From: Bacteroides luhongzhouii
Lineage (GTDB): Bacteria > Bacteroidota > Bacteroidia > Bacteroidales > Bacteroidaceae
Direction of reading: 5' to 3'
Assembly (NCBI RefSeq): GCF_009193295.2
Contig: NZ_CP059973.1
Location: forward strand, 4,836,001 to 4,900,000
Length of the DNA: 64,000 bases
How positions within the stretch are numbered: position 1 is the first letter of the stretch; the number at the start of each line of letters is the position of its first letter. The notes below the pieces were generated by a model. That model did no database searches. It saw only the letters and a program-made list of their open reading frames with translations, and had not been told where the DNA came from. Below are positions 16,550-25,744 of this stretch, piece after piece. The translations under genes and the position numbers were made by a program.

Positions 16550-17625
16550 TTCAATAAATAGTTGATTATTTGATTCACACAAACATCATAGACTTCTTCT
16601 TTACGATAACTTTTGTACCAATCGACTGTCAGAGATACAGTCTGATCAAGGTTCATTCGCGGCTGCCATCCTAACAAAAATTGGGCTTTGGAAATATCCA
16701 ACATCAGTAATCTCGCCTCATGCAAAACATTTTGATCAGACAAATCTCTTAAATCTCCGCTTCCATATTCTTCCACAACTTTAGCAGCAATATCCCAAAC
16801 AGTAGAAATAGATTCTGTTCTTGGACCAAAATTCCATCCTTCACAGTATTTGGTAGGTTCATACCACATCTTACTAACCAATAACATATAACCACTTAAT
16901 GGTTCCAATACATGTTGCCAAGGACGAATAGCTTCCGGATTACGAATCTCAATAGGTATATTTGATTCTAAAGCACGGATACAATCGGGAATAATTCTAT
17001 CTAAAGCCCAATCACCACCACCAATCACATTACCTGCACGAACACTGGCTATACTTTTACCATGCTTTTCATATTGCTCTGGATTAAAGAAAGAACGCCT
17101 CCAAGAAGCAATAGCTATTTCGGCCGCTCCCTTACTACTGGAATATGGGTCGTAACCACCCATCGGTTCATTCTCACGATATCCCCAAATTTGCTCTTTG
17201 TTTTCATAACATTTATCGGTAGTTATCATGACACCTACCTTTACGCTATCCGTTATCCGTATAGCTTCCAATATGCTAATCGTCCCCATTACATTCGTTT
17301 CGTACGTTTCAACGGGAATTTCATAACTTAAACGTACTAGAGGTTGGGCAGCCAAGTGAAAAACAATTTCGGGTTGATATTCCTGAAAAATATCTTTCAT
17401 TCGCTGACTATCACGAATATCAGCACGCAGGTCAGCTTTTATTTTTCCTCCTATTCCGGACAACACATAATTATCTTTATCTGTAGCCGGATCTTTAGCC
17501 ACCCCGATCACTTCCGCTCCCAATTCATGGAGCCAGATAGAAAGCCAGCTACCTTTAAAGCCTGTGTGTCCGGTTACAAGAACACGCTTTCCTCTATAGA
17601 AATTTTTAAATATATCTATATCCAT
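16546..17625 (-). CDS. rfbG: CDP-glucose 4,6-dehydratase
   Basis: This 359-residue SDR carries the dehydratase NAD-binding motif TGHTGFKGSWLSIWL (residues 19-33), the HLAAQPLVRLSY stretch near 91-102 and the catalytic DPYSSSKGAAE (Tyr-x3-Lys) near 158-166, all characteristic of RfbG. It converts CDP-D-glucose to CDP-4-keto-6-deoxyglucose in the cytoplasm, the second step of CDP-3,6-dideoxyhexose synthesis. It follows rfbF after 3 bases and overlaps the next SDR by 4 bases (ATGA), so the pathway genes are co-translated. Confidence 0.95.
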   Translation of the reverse strand: MDIDIFKNFYRGKRVLVTGHTGFKGSWLSIWLHELGAEVIGVAKDPATDKDNYVLSGIGGKIKADLRADIRDSQRMKDIFQEYQPEIVFHLAAQPLVRLSYEIPVETYETNVMGTISILEAIRITDSVKVGVMITTDKCYENKEQIWGYRENEPMGGYDPYSSSKGAAEIAIASWRRSFFNPEQYEKHGKSIASVRAGNVIGGGDWALDRIIPDCIRALESNIPIEIRNPEAIRPWQHVLEPLSGYMLLVSKMWYEPTKYCEGWNFGPRTESISTVWDIAAKVVEEYGSGDLRDLSDQNVLHEARLLMLDISKAQFLLGWQPRMNLDQTVSLTVDWYKSYRKEEVYDVCVNQIINYLLK

Positions 17626-17628
17626 TAT

Positions 17629-18408
17629 TTACCAAACTTTCCAGGGAGCTATCCCCTTATCCCACATTTCATTGAGTTCCACATTATCACGGAGTGTATC
17701 CATCGGCTTCCAAAACCCTGTATGACGATAAGCATGCATTTTACCATCTTTCGCCAAGTCTTCAAGAGGCTTACGCTCAAAAACAATAGTATCATCACAC
17801 GCAGGAATATATTCAAAGACTTTAGGTTCGCAAACAAAATAACCGGCATTCACCCAATTACGATCACCATCCGGTTTTTCTTGAAAGGAAAGTACCTTGT
17901 TATTATTCAAATCTATTTGCAAAGCTCCGAATTTGCCTCCGGGCTTGTAAGCCGTTAATGAGATGTCACAACCTGATAATTCATGTTCCTTAATGCTCTC
18001 TGCTATATTTATATCCGCCACCCCATCGCCATAAGTAAGAACAAAGCGTTCCTCACCAATATATTTCTGTACTCGTTTCAGACGCCCTCCTGTTTGGGTA
18101 TTCAAGCCGGTATCAACCATAGTCACTTTCCAATTTTCAGAGTGATTATCAAGTATTTCAACACTGTTATTGGACAGGTCGACTGTGAGGTCGCTATTAT
18201 GACGAAAATAATTAGCGAAATATTCTTTTATAACATATTGTTTATAACCGCAACAGATAACAAATTCATTAATTCCATAATGACTATAAGTCTTCATAAT
18301 ATGCCAAAGAATAGGCTTTCCACCTATTTCAACCATCGGTTTGGGAATAAGATTGGTAGCCTCACTCAAACGGGTTCCAAAACCTCCTGCGAAAATGACT
18401 GCTTTCAT
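17629..18408 (-). CDS. rfbF: glucose-1-phosphate cytidylyltransferase
   Basis: This 259-residue nucleotidyltransferase has the signature FAGGFGTRLSEATNLIPKPM at residues 6-25 and the acidic metal site YGDGVAD near 130. The long TGGRLKRVQKYIG-type stretch and the C-terminal HTGFWKPMDTLRDN are specific to RfbF. It makes CDP-glucose from CTP and glucose-1-phosphate and so commits sugar to the CDP-dideoxyhexose branch. It is flanked by rfbH (6 bases upstream) and rfbG (3 bases downstream). Confidence 0.96.
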   Translation of the reverse strand: MKAVIFAGGFGTRLSEATNLIPKPMVEIGGKPILWHIMKTYSHYGINEFVICCGYKQYVIKEYFANYFRHNSDLTVDLSNNSVEILDNHSENWKVTMVDTGLNTQTGGRLKRVQKYIGEERFVLTYGDGVADINIAESIKEHELSGCDISLTAYKPGGKFGALQIDLNNNKVLSFQEKPDGDRNWVNAGYFVCEPKVFEYIPACDDTIVFERKPLEDLAKDGKMHAYRHTGFWKPMDTLRDNVELNEMWDKGIAPWKVW

Positions 18409-18414
18409 TATTCT

Positions 18415-19761
18415 CTACGCTTTACGGGATGTAACAAATTCCTTGATTGTGGAAATCATATATTGGAGCATTTCTTCAGTCATACCCGGGTAAACTCCAA
18501 TCCAGAAAGTATTATTCAATATAAAATCTGTACCTTTCAAATCACCAACAACACGATAACCTTCACCGTTTTGTCGCATTTCATTAAAAGCCGGATGTTT
18601 CAACAGGTTTCCTGCAAAAAGATTACGGGTTTGTATTCTCTTGCTCTCCAAATATTCAGATAATTCATTACGGGTGAACCCTGCATCTTCTTTCACTGAA
18701 ATAAGAAAACCAAACCAGCTAGGATTAGAGTTCTTTTGAGGTTCAGGAAGTATTAGTCCTTCCGTATCATTCAGACCGTCAAGTAAAGTCTGGAAATTCT
18801 TTCTACGAGCCAATACTATACTGTCCAACTTATCCAATTGGGCGCAACCAATAGCCGCTTGCATATCGGTTAGCTTTAAATTATAACCGAAATGAGAATA
18901 AACATATTTATGATCATAACCTACAGGTAACTCACCAAATTGTTTACTGAAACGATACTTGCAAGTATTATCTACACCACCTACACACCAGCAATCACGC
19001 CCCCAATCACGGAAAGAATTGGTTATCTTATTGAGCAATGGATCATTTGTGTACACAGCACCACCCTCACCCATTGTCATGTGATGTGGTGGGTAAAAAC
19101 TGCTAGTACCAATATGACCGATAGTCCCTGTCTTTCTCGTTTCACCATTAATGGTATATTCTGCCCCCAAGGCATCACAGTTATCTTCAACTAACCAAAG
19201 ATGATGACGATCACAAAAATCTTTTACCGACTGTAAATCGAAAGGATTACCCAACGAATGAGCAATCATGACAGCTTTGGTTTTATCAGAATAAGCAGTT
19301 TCCAGTTGAGTTATATCTATATTATACTCCGGAATCGTTACATCTACAAATACTGGAATCGCACCATACTGAATGATAGGCGTTACAGTAGTTGGAAATC
19401 CACAAGCTACTGTTATAACCTCATCACCTTTTTTTATACGACGCTCCCCCAATAGTGGAGAAGTCAATGTCATAAATGCTAATAAATTTGCAGAAGACCC
19501 GGAATTTGTCAGCGAACAATATTTAACCCCCAACCAGTCTGCAAAACGTTTCTCGAATTTATGAGCCCAAGGTCCTGCTGTAAGCCAGAAGTCCAAAGAG
19601 GAATCAATCAAATTAACGAGTTCTTCAGCATCAAAAAAGCGACCACCATAATTTACAAAACTTTTCCCTGGTTCAAAAACTTTGGAGTCCCGATGAACCT
19701 CATTATAATATTCACGAGATAACTGAAGAATTTGTTGCTTCAGGGTTTCTTTTTTATTCAT
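18415..19761 (-). CDS. rfbH: CDP-4-keto-6-deoxyglucose 3-dehydrase (E1)
   Basis: This 448-residue PMP-dependent enzyme of the DegT/DnrJ/EryC1 fold has the E1 hallmark: the lysine of ordinary sugar aminotransferases is replaced by histidine in YPPHHMTMGEGG (His226-His227). Cys195, Cys257, Cys259 and Cys267 are good candidates for the [2Fe-2S] ligands of this family. It removes the C3 hydroxyl with the help of a flavin/iron-sulfur reductase (E3), which is not encoded in this window and may be supplied elsewhere. The product feeds 3,6-dideoxyhexose synthesis. Confidence 0.95.
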   Translation of the reverse strand: MNKKETLKQQILQLSREYYNEVHRDSKVFEPGKSFVNYGGRFFDAEELVNLIDSSLDFWLTAGPWAHKFEKRFADWLGVKYCSLTNSGSSANLLAFMTLTSPLLGERRIKKGDEVITVACGFPTTVTPIIQYGAIPVFVDVTIPEYNIDITQLETAYSDKTKAVMIAHSLGNPFDLQSVKDFCDRHHLWLVEDNCDALGAEYTINGETRKTGTIGHIGTSSFYPPHHMTMGEGGAVYTNDPLLNKITNSFRDWGRDCWCVGGVDNTCKYRFSKQFGELPVGYDHKYVYSHFGYNLKLTDMQAAIGCAQLDKLDSIVLARRKNFQTLLDGLNDTEGLILPEPQKNSNPSWFGFLISVKEDAGFTRNELSEYLESKRIQTRNLFAGNLLKHPAFNEMRQNGEGYRVVGDLKGTDFILNNTFWIGVYPGMTEEMLQYMISTIKEFVTSRKA

Positions 19762-19814
19762 AAGCAGATATATTTAGTAATATATATTTAAGATGTTCTA
19801 CTTGTAAAGATACT

Positions 19815-21227
19815 TTAATATGCGTTCTTTTCTCCTACAACTACATTCGCCACAGTCTTATAAATGATATATAAGTCAAGCAGCATTGTCCAATGCTCCA
19901 TATACCAAATATCAGCCTTAACACGTTCCTCCATCTGGGAAAGTTCCCTCGTTTCACCACGGAAACCATGAGTTTGAGCCCAACCAGTTACTCCAGGTTT
20001 TATAAAGTGCCGCACCATATATTTATCAATCAACCGGGCATAAGTCTCCGTATGAGCCAACATGTGAGGACGGGGACCTACTATTGACATATCACCTTTA
20101 AAGACATTGATAAACTGAGGAAGTTCGTCAATATTAGAACGACGAAGAAAGTCTCCAAATCTTGTTTTACGAGGATCATCAGCCGTAGCCTGTTTACTGT
20201 CGGCTTCATCATTCACTTTCATCGAACGGAATTTGTAACACACAAAATCCACACCGTTCAAACCCGTACGCATTTGCTTAAAGAATACAGGACCGGGAGA
20301 AGTCAACTTTATAATACTTCCCACTATGAGATAAACAAAAGGAAAAACTATAACCAGAAAAAGACCGGAAAAAATAATATCGAATAGCCGTTTTAAGATA
20401 CGGTTCTCCATCTTACCCAAAGGCTCATAACGCAGATTCAAAATAGGCATATTGCCAACCATACTGTGCCAGATACGACGAGGAAAACCTTTACATACAT
20501 TAGGAACACCATGAAAATATAGCAGATGGTTTTCACAATGATTCATAATAGAAAAGTTATAACGTCCCTCTTCCATCGACAAAGAACAAAAAACATGTTT
20601 GATTCCCGGGTGTGTAGACATAAAATCTGAAAAACCGTCAGGATTACCAAGATAGGGACATTGCGAAGAAAGAGCATCATTCGGTTTAATATCAAAATAA
20701 CCCACAACTTCATATAGAGAAGACGCCAGAGAACTTTCCATTTCCTCATACAAAACCTGCATATTATTGCCTCCACCTATAAAAACAGCATAACGTCTAT
20801 GCTTGCCCTTAGCACAATAGACTATCAGGAAATGACGGATAATAATGCGATAAATACTTAAGATGACAAAGAGGAAAGAGAAATAAGCAACAAAGAAAAG
20901 AGGAGAATATATAGAGATCCCACTAAAAGTCATGATACATGCCCAAAAGATGGAAAAAGCTATAATATTCTTCAATACACACAATACAAGTTGATCGGGA
21001 CGAATTCCCCGACTGTCCCAAACCCTCCCACGGGAACCCGAACAAGCCAGATAGCAAAGACTTAACGAAGTCATCATCCATGAGACTCTACAAGAGAAAG
21101 GTAAAGAAACAAATACTTCTTCCCAAAAGAAAAGGAGAAAAAACAAAACCAGATTCAGAATGATCAGATCTCCCAGAACTGCTACAAATTCTATAAATTT
21201 ATTGATTTGACTGGTGGTTGATACCAT
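19815..21227 (-). CDS. polyprenyl-phosphate sugar-1-phosphate transferase (initiating enzyme)
   Basis: This 470-residue protein has four to five N-terminal transmembrane segments (about 14-135), a CoA-binding-like Rossmann region (about 145-260) and a C-terminal bacterial sugar transferase domain. That domain begins RILKRLFDIIFSG with one more membrane helix and contains SPGPVFFKQMRTG and the FRSMKVN...RRSNIDELPQFINVFKGDMSIVGPRP series. It starts capsule assembly by loading the first sugar phosphate onto undecaprenyl phosphate at the inner membrane. It is the second gene before the rfbH-F-G block. Which sugar is transferred cannot be read from the sequence. Confidence 0.93.
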   Translation of the reverse strand: MVSTTSQINKFIEFVAVLGDLIILNLVLFFLLFFWEEVFVSLPFSCRVSWMMTSLSLCYLACSGSRGRVWDSRGIRPDQLVLCVLKNIIAFSIFWACIMTFSGISIYSPLFFVAYFSFLFVILSIYRIIIRHFLIVYCAKGKHRRYAVFIGGGNNMQVLYEEMESSLASSLYEVVGYFDIKPNDALSSQCPYLGNPDGFSDFMSTHPGIKHVFCSLSMEEGRYNFSIMNHCENHLLYFHGVPNVCKGFPRRIWHSMVGNMPILNLRYEPLGKMENRILKRLFDIIFSGLFLVIVFPFVYLIVGSIIKLTSPGPVFFKQMRTGLNGVDFVCYKFRSMKVNDEADSKQATADDPRKTRFGDFLRRSNIDELPQFINVFKGDMSIVGPRPHMLAHTETYARLIDKYMVRHFIKPGVTGWAQTHGFRGETRELSQMEERVKADIWYMEHWTMLLDLYIIYKTVANVVVGEKNAY

Positions 21228-21246
21228 ATCACATTAAAGATTGATT

Positions 21247-22383
21247 TTAGGCACATACTTCTTTGAACTTGTCCAGAAGGTCTTTCCCGAACAAATTCCA
21301 AGAGATTACAATACAAACTGATAGGAAAATAAAAGCTAAAACATATACCTTTCTACTGGTTCCCGAAGGTTCCAAGGGGACAACAGCAGGTTCTACAACA
21401 GCAAACACAGGTTTTTCTTCCTGAACTTTAGCCCTGGCAACCTGAAGCTGACTAGCGACCTGACTGTATACTTGGTAAGCCAAACTCATGTCATTCTGCA
21501 AACGTTCCTGCTCGGTACGAACACTCTGCAAAATGATATTATCATGAGAGTCCATATAATTGGCATATTTTTTCTGCGCTTCGTAATATTCCTGCTGACG
21601 TTCTTTAAATAATTTCTCCAAATAAAGACAATCCTCTTTAGATTTGGAGGTACGATAGTCTATAATATATTCCTGCAACTTATTTACTACAGAGTCAGCA
21701 ACAACTGCGGCAACCTTAGGACTCTGCAAGGTCACAGAAACGGTAGTCATAGAGGTTTTCTTATCTACAGAAGCAGCAATCTTTCTCTTTAGTGATTCAA
21801 TCTTCTGAAACTCCTTTTTGGATAATTCAATTGCACCCCGACTTGCTTTATCGGAAGATATGGATTCATCCTCATTTTCTGTAAACAAGGACTTTACCCC
21901 ACCAATTACCATACCGGGAAATCCAATTACATAACCCCACCATGGGGATGACTCTTCATTCAAATAAGAACTTAAAGAGATTTCCTCACTCCCTGATACA
22001 GGGACTTTCATATTAGAAAGTTCCAACAGAAAGGGAGTAGAAGAAACAATATCAGCAGATAAGGAAGCATTTAAGGCATCAGTACCGTCTCCCATAGAAA
22101 CTCCACTCCCTAAAAAAGAAGCAGCCAAACCGGATAAACCACCACCTTTGTTATTACCCATTTCCGGAGAAAGAGTAACTTCAACCGTGTACTGCTTAGG
22201 GATACTGATTGCAACAATAATCCCAATTATCAGTCCAATACCGGCAGCTTTATAGATCTTCTTACGAATACCTATAACCTTACGAAGAAGATCCATCAAA
22301 TCAATTTCTATCTCCTCATCATGGTGATTATTATGCAACTGTTTTGTTTCCTTTTCAGATGTTTGTTCCATCAAAGTAGACAT
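21247..22383 (-). CDS. Wzz-like chain-length determinant / polysaccharide co-polymerase
   Basis: This 378-residue protein has a short cytoplasmic N-terminus, a first transmembrane helix at about 44-62 (AAGIGLIIGIIVAISIP), a large periplasmic region with a coiled coil (about 225-330, EDCLYLEKLFKERQQEYYEA and following) and a second helix at about 350-368 preceded by a Pro-rich VVEPAVVPLEPSG segment. No C-terminal tyrosine kinase is present. It regulates chain length and couples the Wzx/Wzy machinery to the export channel. It lies 15 bases downstream of the wza-like gene. Confidence 0.9.
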   Translation of the reverse strand: MSTLMEQTSEKETKQLHNNHHDEEIEIDLMDLLRKVIGIRKKIYKAAGIGLIIGIIVAISIPKQYTVEVTLSPEMGNNKGGGLSGLAASFLGSGVSMGDGTDALNASLSADIVSSTPFLLELSNMKVPVSGSEEISLSSYLNEESSPWWGYVIGFPGMVIGGVKSLFTENEDESISSDKASRGAIELSKKEFQKIESLKRKIAASVDKKTSMTTVSVTLQSPKVAAVVADSVVNKLQEYIIDYRTSKSKEDCLYLEKLFKERQQEYYEAQKKYANYMDSHDNIILQSVRTEQERLQNDMSLAYQVYSQVASQLQVARAKVQEEKPVFAVVEPAVVPLEPSGTSRKVYVLAFIFLSVCIVISWNLFGKDLLDKFKEVCA

Positions 22384-22398
22384 AAATAAAGGTATTCG

Positions 22399-24813
22399 TT
22401 ATTTCTTGATTAAATTAGCGATAGAGGCAATCATCATACCCAAAGAACTGAAAGAAGTGGCATATCCCAAGATTTCACCTACATTAGTACGCTTCTTAGC
22501 CTTACTAGGTACAATTATTTCACAACCAGGCTCGATTTGTTTCTTACCGCTACCTTTAACCTTAGTTACCTGACCATTCATATAAACAATGAACTTCTTA
22601 CTCTTCTTCGCATTGTCTGAATAACCACCGGCCTGATTCAAATAATAATCGATATTCTTACCAGCTATATAAGAAACTGTATTAGGAACCATCACAGCAC
22701 CGTTAATTGTTACCGTATTAGTATTCTTCGGAATAAAAATCACATCACCTTCACGCAAAACCAGATCTGATGCACTGCCCGGATTAGCTATAGCTTTTTC
22801 CAAGTCAATGCCGACTGTAAAATGATCTTCTACACGGACGCCCAAAGAATCTATCATAGCCTCACCCAACTGTCGACTCATCAAACGGATCACATCTCCC
22901 ATACGTTTCTTCTCACCTGCAGTAGCTACACGAGTAAGTTTGGCACCGCGTAGGTAAGCATAATTCGTAGCACCTCCCGCTTTATTGATCAAATCTGAAA
23001 GACGTTCTTCACGACTGGTCATGGCATAAGACCCTCCGAACAGGATTTCACCTTCAACAGCTACATTCTGTTGGGCCTGATAACCCGGACTACGACGTAC
23101 ATAAACCTCATCATAAGGTTGAAGGACAAAACCCGGTGTGCCATCGATGACAAAACCTTCTTTCAGGGAAAATGTATACGTCCGACCGATAGTATCATTA
23201 TCCGCTGTACTATGGGGATTCTTAATCCTACGCGATACATCCACACGAACAACAGAAGCGGCTTCACGCAAGCCTCCGGCCTGAATGATCAAGTCTTCAA
23301 GAGTCATATTATCAGCATAAGGATAGGAATCTGGTTTGGCCACTTCGCCATGGATTACAACATCTCCCCTATCTTCCAAATCATGGATACTGGGAATATA
23401 AAGAATGTCGTTTTTCGCCAGGATGATATTTTGGGAAGTACCATCCATGATGGCTTTAATGTCAACAGGGATAACTTCAGTAGTAAGATCCTCACGTTGA
23501 CGATAAAGGACAGCACGGTTCAAGAAAGCATCACCCGTCAAACCTTGGGCTTCGTTCACCAATTCGCGGACGGTATTCAGTTTACCGTTTAGCTGGTAGA
23601 TACCGGGACGGTAAACGGCACCACGGATTTCAAGCTTATTAGTGAAGCGGTTAAGGATAGCCTCGACGGTCACAACATCACCATTCCGCATTTTATAGAC
23701 ACTATAATCGAGGTCTTTGACAGTGTTCACTTCATACTCCTGTCCGTTCTGGCGTACGACACGCAGTGAACGGGTATAGGCGTCAGCGTCAAACCCACCG
23801 GCATAACTGATTAGAGTAGATAAGTTTTCGTCCTTCTTCATTTCGAAGCGCATCGGACGTTTCACTTTTCCATCGATCTTAACCAATACGTCATAGGCGG
23901 GAACAATCACAACATCGCCTTCTTGCAGACGAACATCATCCTGAATGTTTCCTTTCATGATAAATTGGTAGACGTCGATTGTGGCGATATTTTTACCGTT
24001 ACGTACCAGCTGCACATTACGAAGGCTTCCTATGTCACTGACTCCACCGGCACGGTAAAGCGCATGGAACACAGTAGAAAAGGATGACAGAGAGTAAGTA
24101 CCCGGCTGGACTACTTCACCCATCACATTAATCTGAATAGTACGGATGCTGCCCAAAGTCAGACGGATGTCAGAAGTAGGGTCATTCGTATTATTAAGAC
24201 CATTATATATCTTGTTCAATGTTTTTTTGAGATAGTCATTGGCTTCAGAAATGGTTAGTCCGTTCAGGTTGACGGGACCTATTTTCTGAATGTTGATCGT
24301 GCCATCAGGAGAAATCTGTTGGCGGATAGTGTTCTGGCTGGCTCCCCAGATGTCGATAATCACTTCGTCACCCGGACCGAGACGGTAATTTAAAGGGGTG
24401 GCGATGTTGACACTGGGTTCAAAAGTCAGGTTACGAGTATTGAAGATGTTTCTTCCGAAAACTTGATTACCACGTGCAAGGTCTTGAGTGCTCGGGTGGT
24501 CTTCCAGCATATCGGAAGTGTTCTCCTTCATTTCTTCACGAAGACGAGATTCATTGACATCCGTACCGGTAGCGTTGGAAGCATTGACATTGTTCTGCTG
24601 CTCATAAAGCTGCTTCACACGCATAGCTTGTTCCTTGGTCACACCCTTACGTGCAAGTTCAGAGGCTAGTTGTTTTTGTTCTTTCCCTTGTCTAATCCCC
24701 TCTTTGACATATTCCAATACTTGAGAATCGCTCATGTTTTGAGCCATCAAAGGAGAAAAAACTCCTAACAGCAGAATGAATAGAAATACGTTAAAGTTTT
24801 TTTGTGTCGTCAT
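22399..24813 (-). CDS. Wza-like polysaccharide export protein with multiple SLBB domains
   Basis: This 804-residue protein begins with a signal peptide (MTTQKNFNVFLFILLLGVFSPLMA) and lacks a lipobox. A poly-export domain at about 140-220 starts PLNYRLGPGDEVIIDIWGAS. At least five SLBB-type beta-grasp repeats follow, recognisable from the recurring pattern v.v.G.V..PG.Y.l..... (for example INVMGEVVQPGTYSLSS and LEIRGAVYRPGIYQLNG). A C-terminal transmembrane segment lies near 780-800. It forms the periplasm/outer-membrane conduit for the capsule. It overlaps the upxY gene by 23 bases. Confidence 0.93.
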   Translation of the reverse strand: MTTQKNFNVFLFILLLGVFSPLMAQNMSDSQVLEYVKEGIRQGKEQKQLASELARKGVTKEQAMRVKQLYEQQNNVNASNATGTDVNESRLREEMKENTSDMLEDHPSTQDLARGNQVFGRNIFNTRNLTFEPSVNIATPLNYRLGPGDEVIIDIWGASQNTIRQQISPDGTINIQKIGPVNLNGLTISEANDYLKKTLNKIYNGLNNTNDPTSDIRLTLGSIRTIQINVMGEVVQPGTYSLSSFSTVFHALYRAGGVSDIGSLRNVQLVRNGKNIATIDVYQFIMKGNIQDDVRLQEGDVVIVPAYDVLVKIDGKVKRPMRFEMKKDENLSTLISYAGGFDADAYTRSLRVVRQNGQEYEVNTVKDLDYSVYKMRNGDVVTVEAILNRFTNKLEIRGAVYRPGIYQLNGKLNTVRELVNEAQGLTGDAFLNRAVLYRQREDLTTEVIPVDIKAIMDGTSQNIILAKNDILYIPSIHDLEDRGDVVIHGEVAKPDSYPYADNMTLEDLIIQAGGLREAASVVRVDVSRRIKNPHSTADNDTIGRTYTFSLKEGFVIDGTPGFVLQPYDEVYVRRSPGYQAQQNVAVEGEILFGGSYAMTSREERLSDLINKAGGATNYAYLRGAKLTRVATAGEKKRMGDVIRLMSRQLGEAMIDSLGVRVEDHFTVGIDLEKAIANPGSASDLVLREGDVIFIPKNTNTVTINGAVMVPNTVSYIAGKNIDYYLNQAGGYSDNAKKSKKFIVYMNGQVTKVKGSGKKQIEPGCEIIVPSKAKKRTNVGEILGYATSFSSLGMMIASIANLIKK

Positions 24814-25387
24814 TACTAATCTTTGTGGGTTCTACATAACCGATTGGCATATCTACACAAGCACAGCCAAGCATATTTAAACGAACGGCAATCTTACTCT
24901 TCCCCCCGACAGTCACGAGTTCGCCGACAAGGCCACTCAAAGGACCTTTAATCACACGAACTTTCTCACCACGCGCCAGTGGAGTATCATTCATACAGAC
25001 TGCTTCTTCGGAATAATCGAGCATGAAACGGAAACGAGCCATCTGCTCGTCAGGAATAACGGCAGGAGTGCTTTCACCACGCATCACCATATAACGGCTG
25101 ACAGTGGAGAAGCTCAGGACTTCCATACGCTCTTTTGGATTGACATGAACAAAAACCATCATGGGAAGCAAGACTGTATCAACCATCTTTCGACGGTCGC
25201 TCCATTGATGGATCTGTTGCTGAACGGGAACAAATGAATCAATTCCCATCTTAGACAAACGCTCGGATACTTTCTTCTCGTGATGCATTCGAACGAGTGC
25301 TACATACCAGCGTTTTGAGTGTGCTACGCCTTCCCCTGTCCCACTAATAGGCCCGGCATTTACTGATTTTGGTTTCGTTAAAATCAT
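24791..25387 (-). CDS. UpxY-family transcription antiterminator (NusG-like) of the capsule operon
   Basis: This 198-residue NusG-family protein has the NGN domain at about 25-130, beginning with the typical RWYVALVRMHHEKKVSERL, and a KOW motif region near 140-175 (GEKVRVIKGPLSGLVGELV). UpxY proteins are made from the first gene of each Bacteroides capsule operon and keep RNA polymerase processive through the long leader and operon. Here it is the first gene, 24 bases from the inverted repeat of the promoter segment. No UpxZ inhibitor gene follows; the next gene is directly wza-like. Expression should follow promoter orientation. Confidence 0.94.
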   Translation of the reverse strand: MILTKPKSVNAGPISGTGEGVAHSKRWYVALVRMHHEKKVSERLSKMGIDSFVPVQQQIHQWSDRRKMVDTVLLPMMVFVHVNPKERMEVLSFSTVSRYMVMRGESTPAVIPDEQMARFRFMLDYSEEAVCMNDTPLARGEKVRVIKGPLSGLVGELVTVGGKSKIAVRLNMLGCACVDMPIGYVEPTKISNDDTKKL

Positions 25388-25410
25388 ATTTTTTTACCCC
25401 ATGTTATTCC

Positions 25411-25701
25411 GTTACTTCTTAGGTAACGGATAATACACATATAGGATACACATAGCATTGAAAAAAGGAAAAAAATCGATTATGAGGGAATATAAAAGCG
25501 GGTACCTAATATTCAATATAAGACTTTCTTGAATTTAGGTAATAAAAAGCCCTTGAGCATGAAGACGTTATCCTTCATGTTCAGATAGATTCATGTTGCA
25601 TATTTGAGAGAAAAAGGAAAAAAAGAAGTTTTTTGCTTGTTTGCTATTAATATTTTTACCTATCTTTGTAGCGAATATATTTCCGTTACCTAAGAAGTAA
25701 C
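25411..25701. promoter_or_regulatory. invertible promoter segment of the capsule operon, OFF orientation
   Basis: Perfect 20-bp inverted repeats bound the segment: GTTACTTCTTAGGTAACGGA at 25411-25430 and its inverse at 25682-25701. Each repeat contains GTTAC and GTAAC arms around a 7-bp centre, the layout of a tyrosine recombinase crossover site. The only recognisable promoter inside (25636-25668) reads rightwards, away from upxY and antisense to the recombinase gene. Inversion would place its -7 element at about 25444-25451, roughly 60 bases before the upxY ATG. Repeats and orientation are seen directly; the switching is inferred from the well-known capsule phase variation of Bacteroides. 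Confidence 0.9.
25636..25668 (+). promoter_or_regulatory. Bacteroides-type promoter inside the invertible segment
   Basis: CTTG (25636-25639), 21 bases, then TATCTTTG (25661-25668), which fits the -33 TTG / -7 TAnnTTTG consensus. No comparable match is present on the other strand of the segment. Confidence 0.75.
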
Positions 25702-25744
25702 ACCAGCATTAAGTCCCTAATCCATAATGCCTTAATAATATTAA

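Larger units (their letters stand above)
25388..25744. other. non-coding region between upxY and the recombinase gene
   Basis: This 357-base stretch without genes consists of the invertible segment plus 23 bases of upxY leader on the left and 43 bases on the right. A small stem CATGAAG/CTTCATG is found near 25559-25580 within the segment, of unknown role. Nothing else is seen. Confidence 0.7.

Noticed and set aside
16550..16582. Upstream start for the SDR gene
   Set aside because: It would place eleven residues before the Rossmann strand and lose the ATGA overlap typical of this operon.
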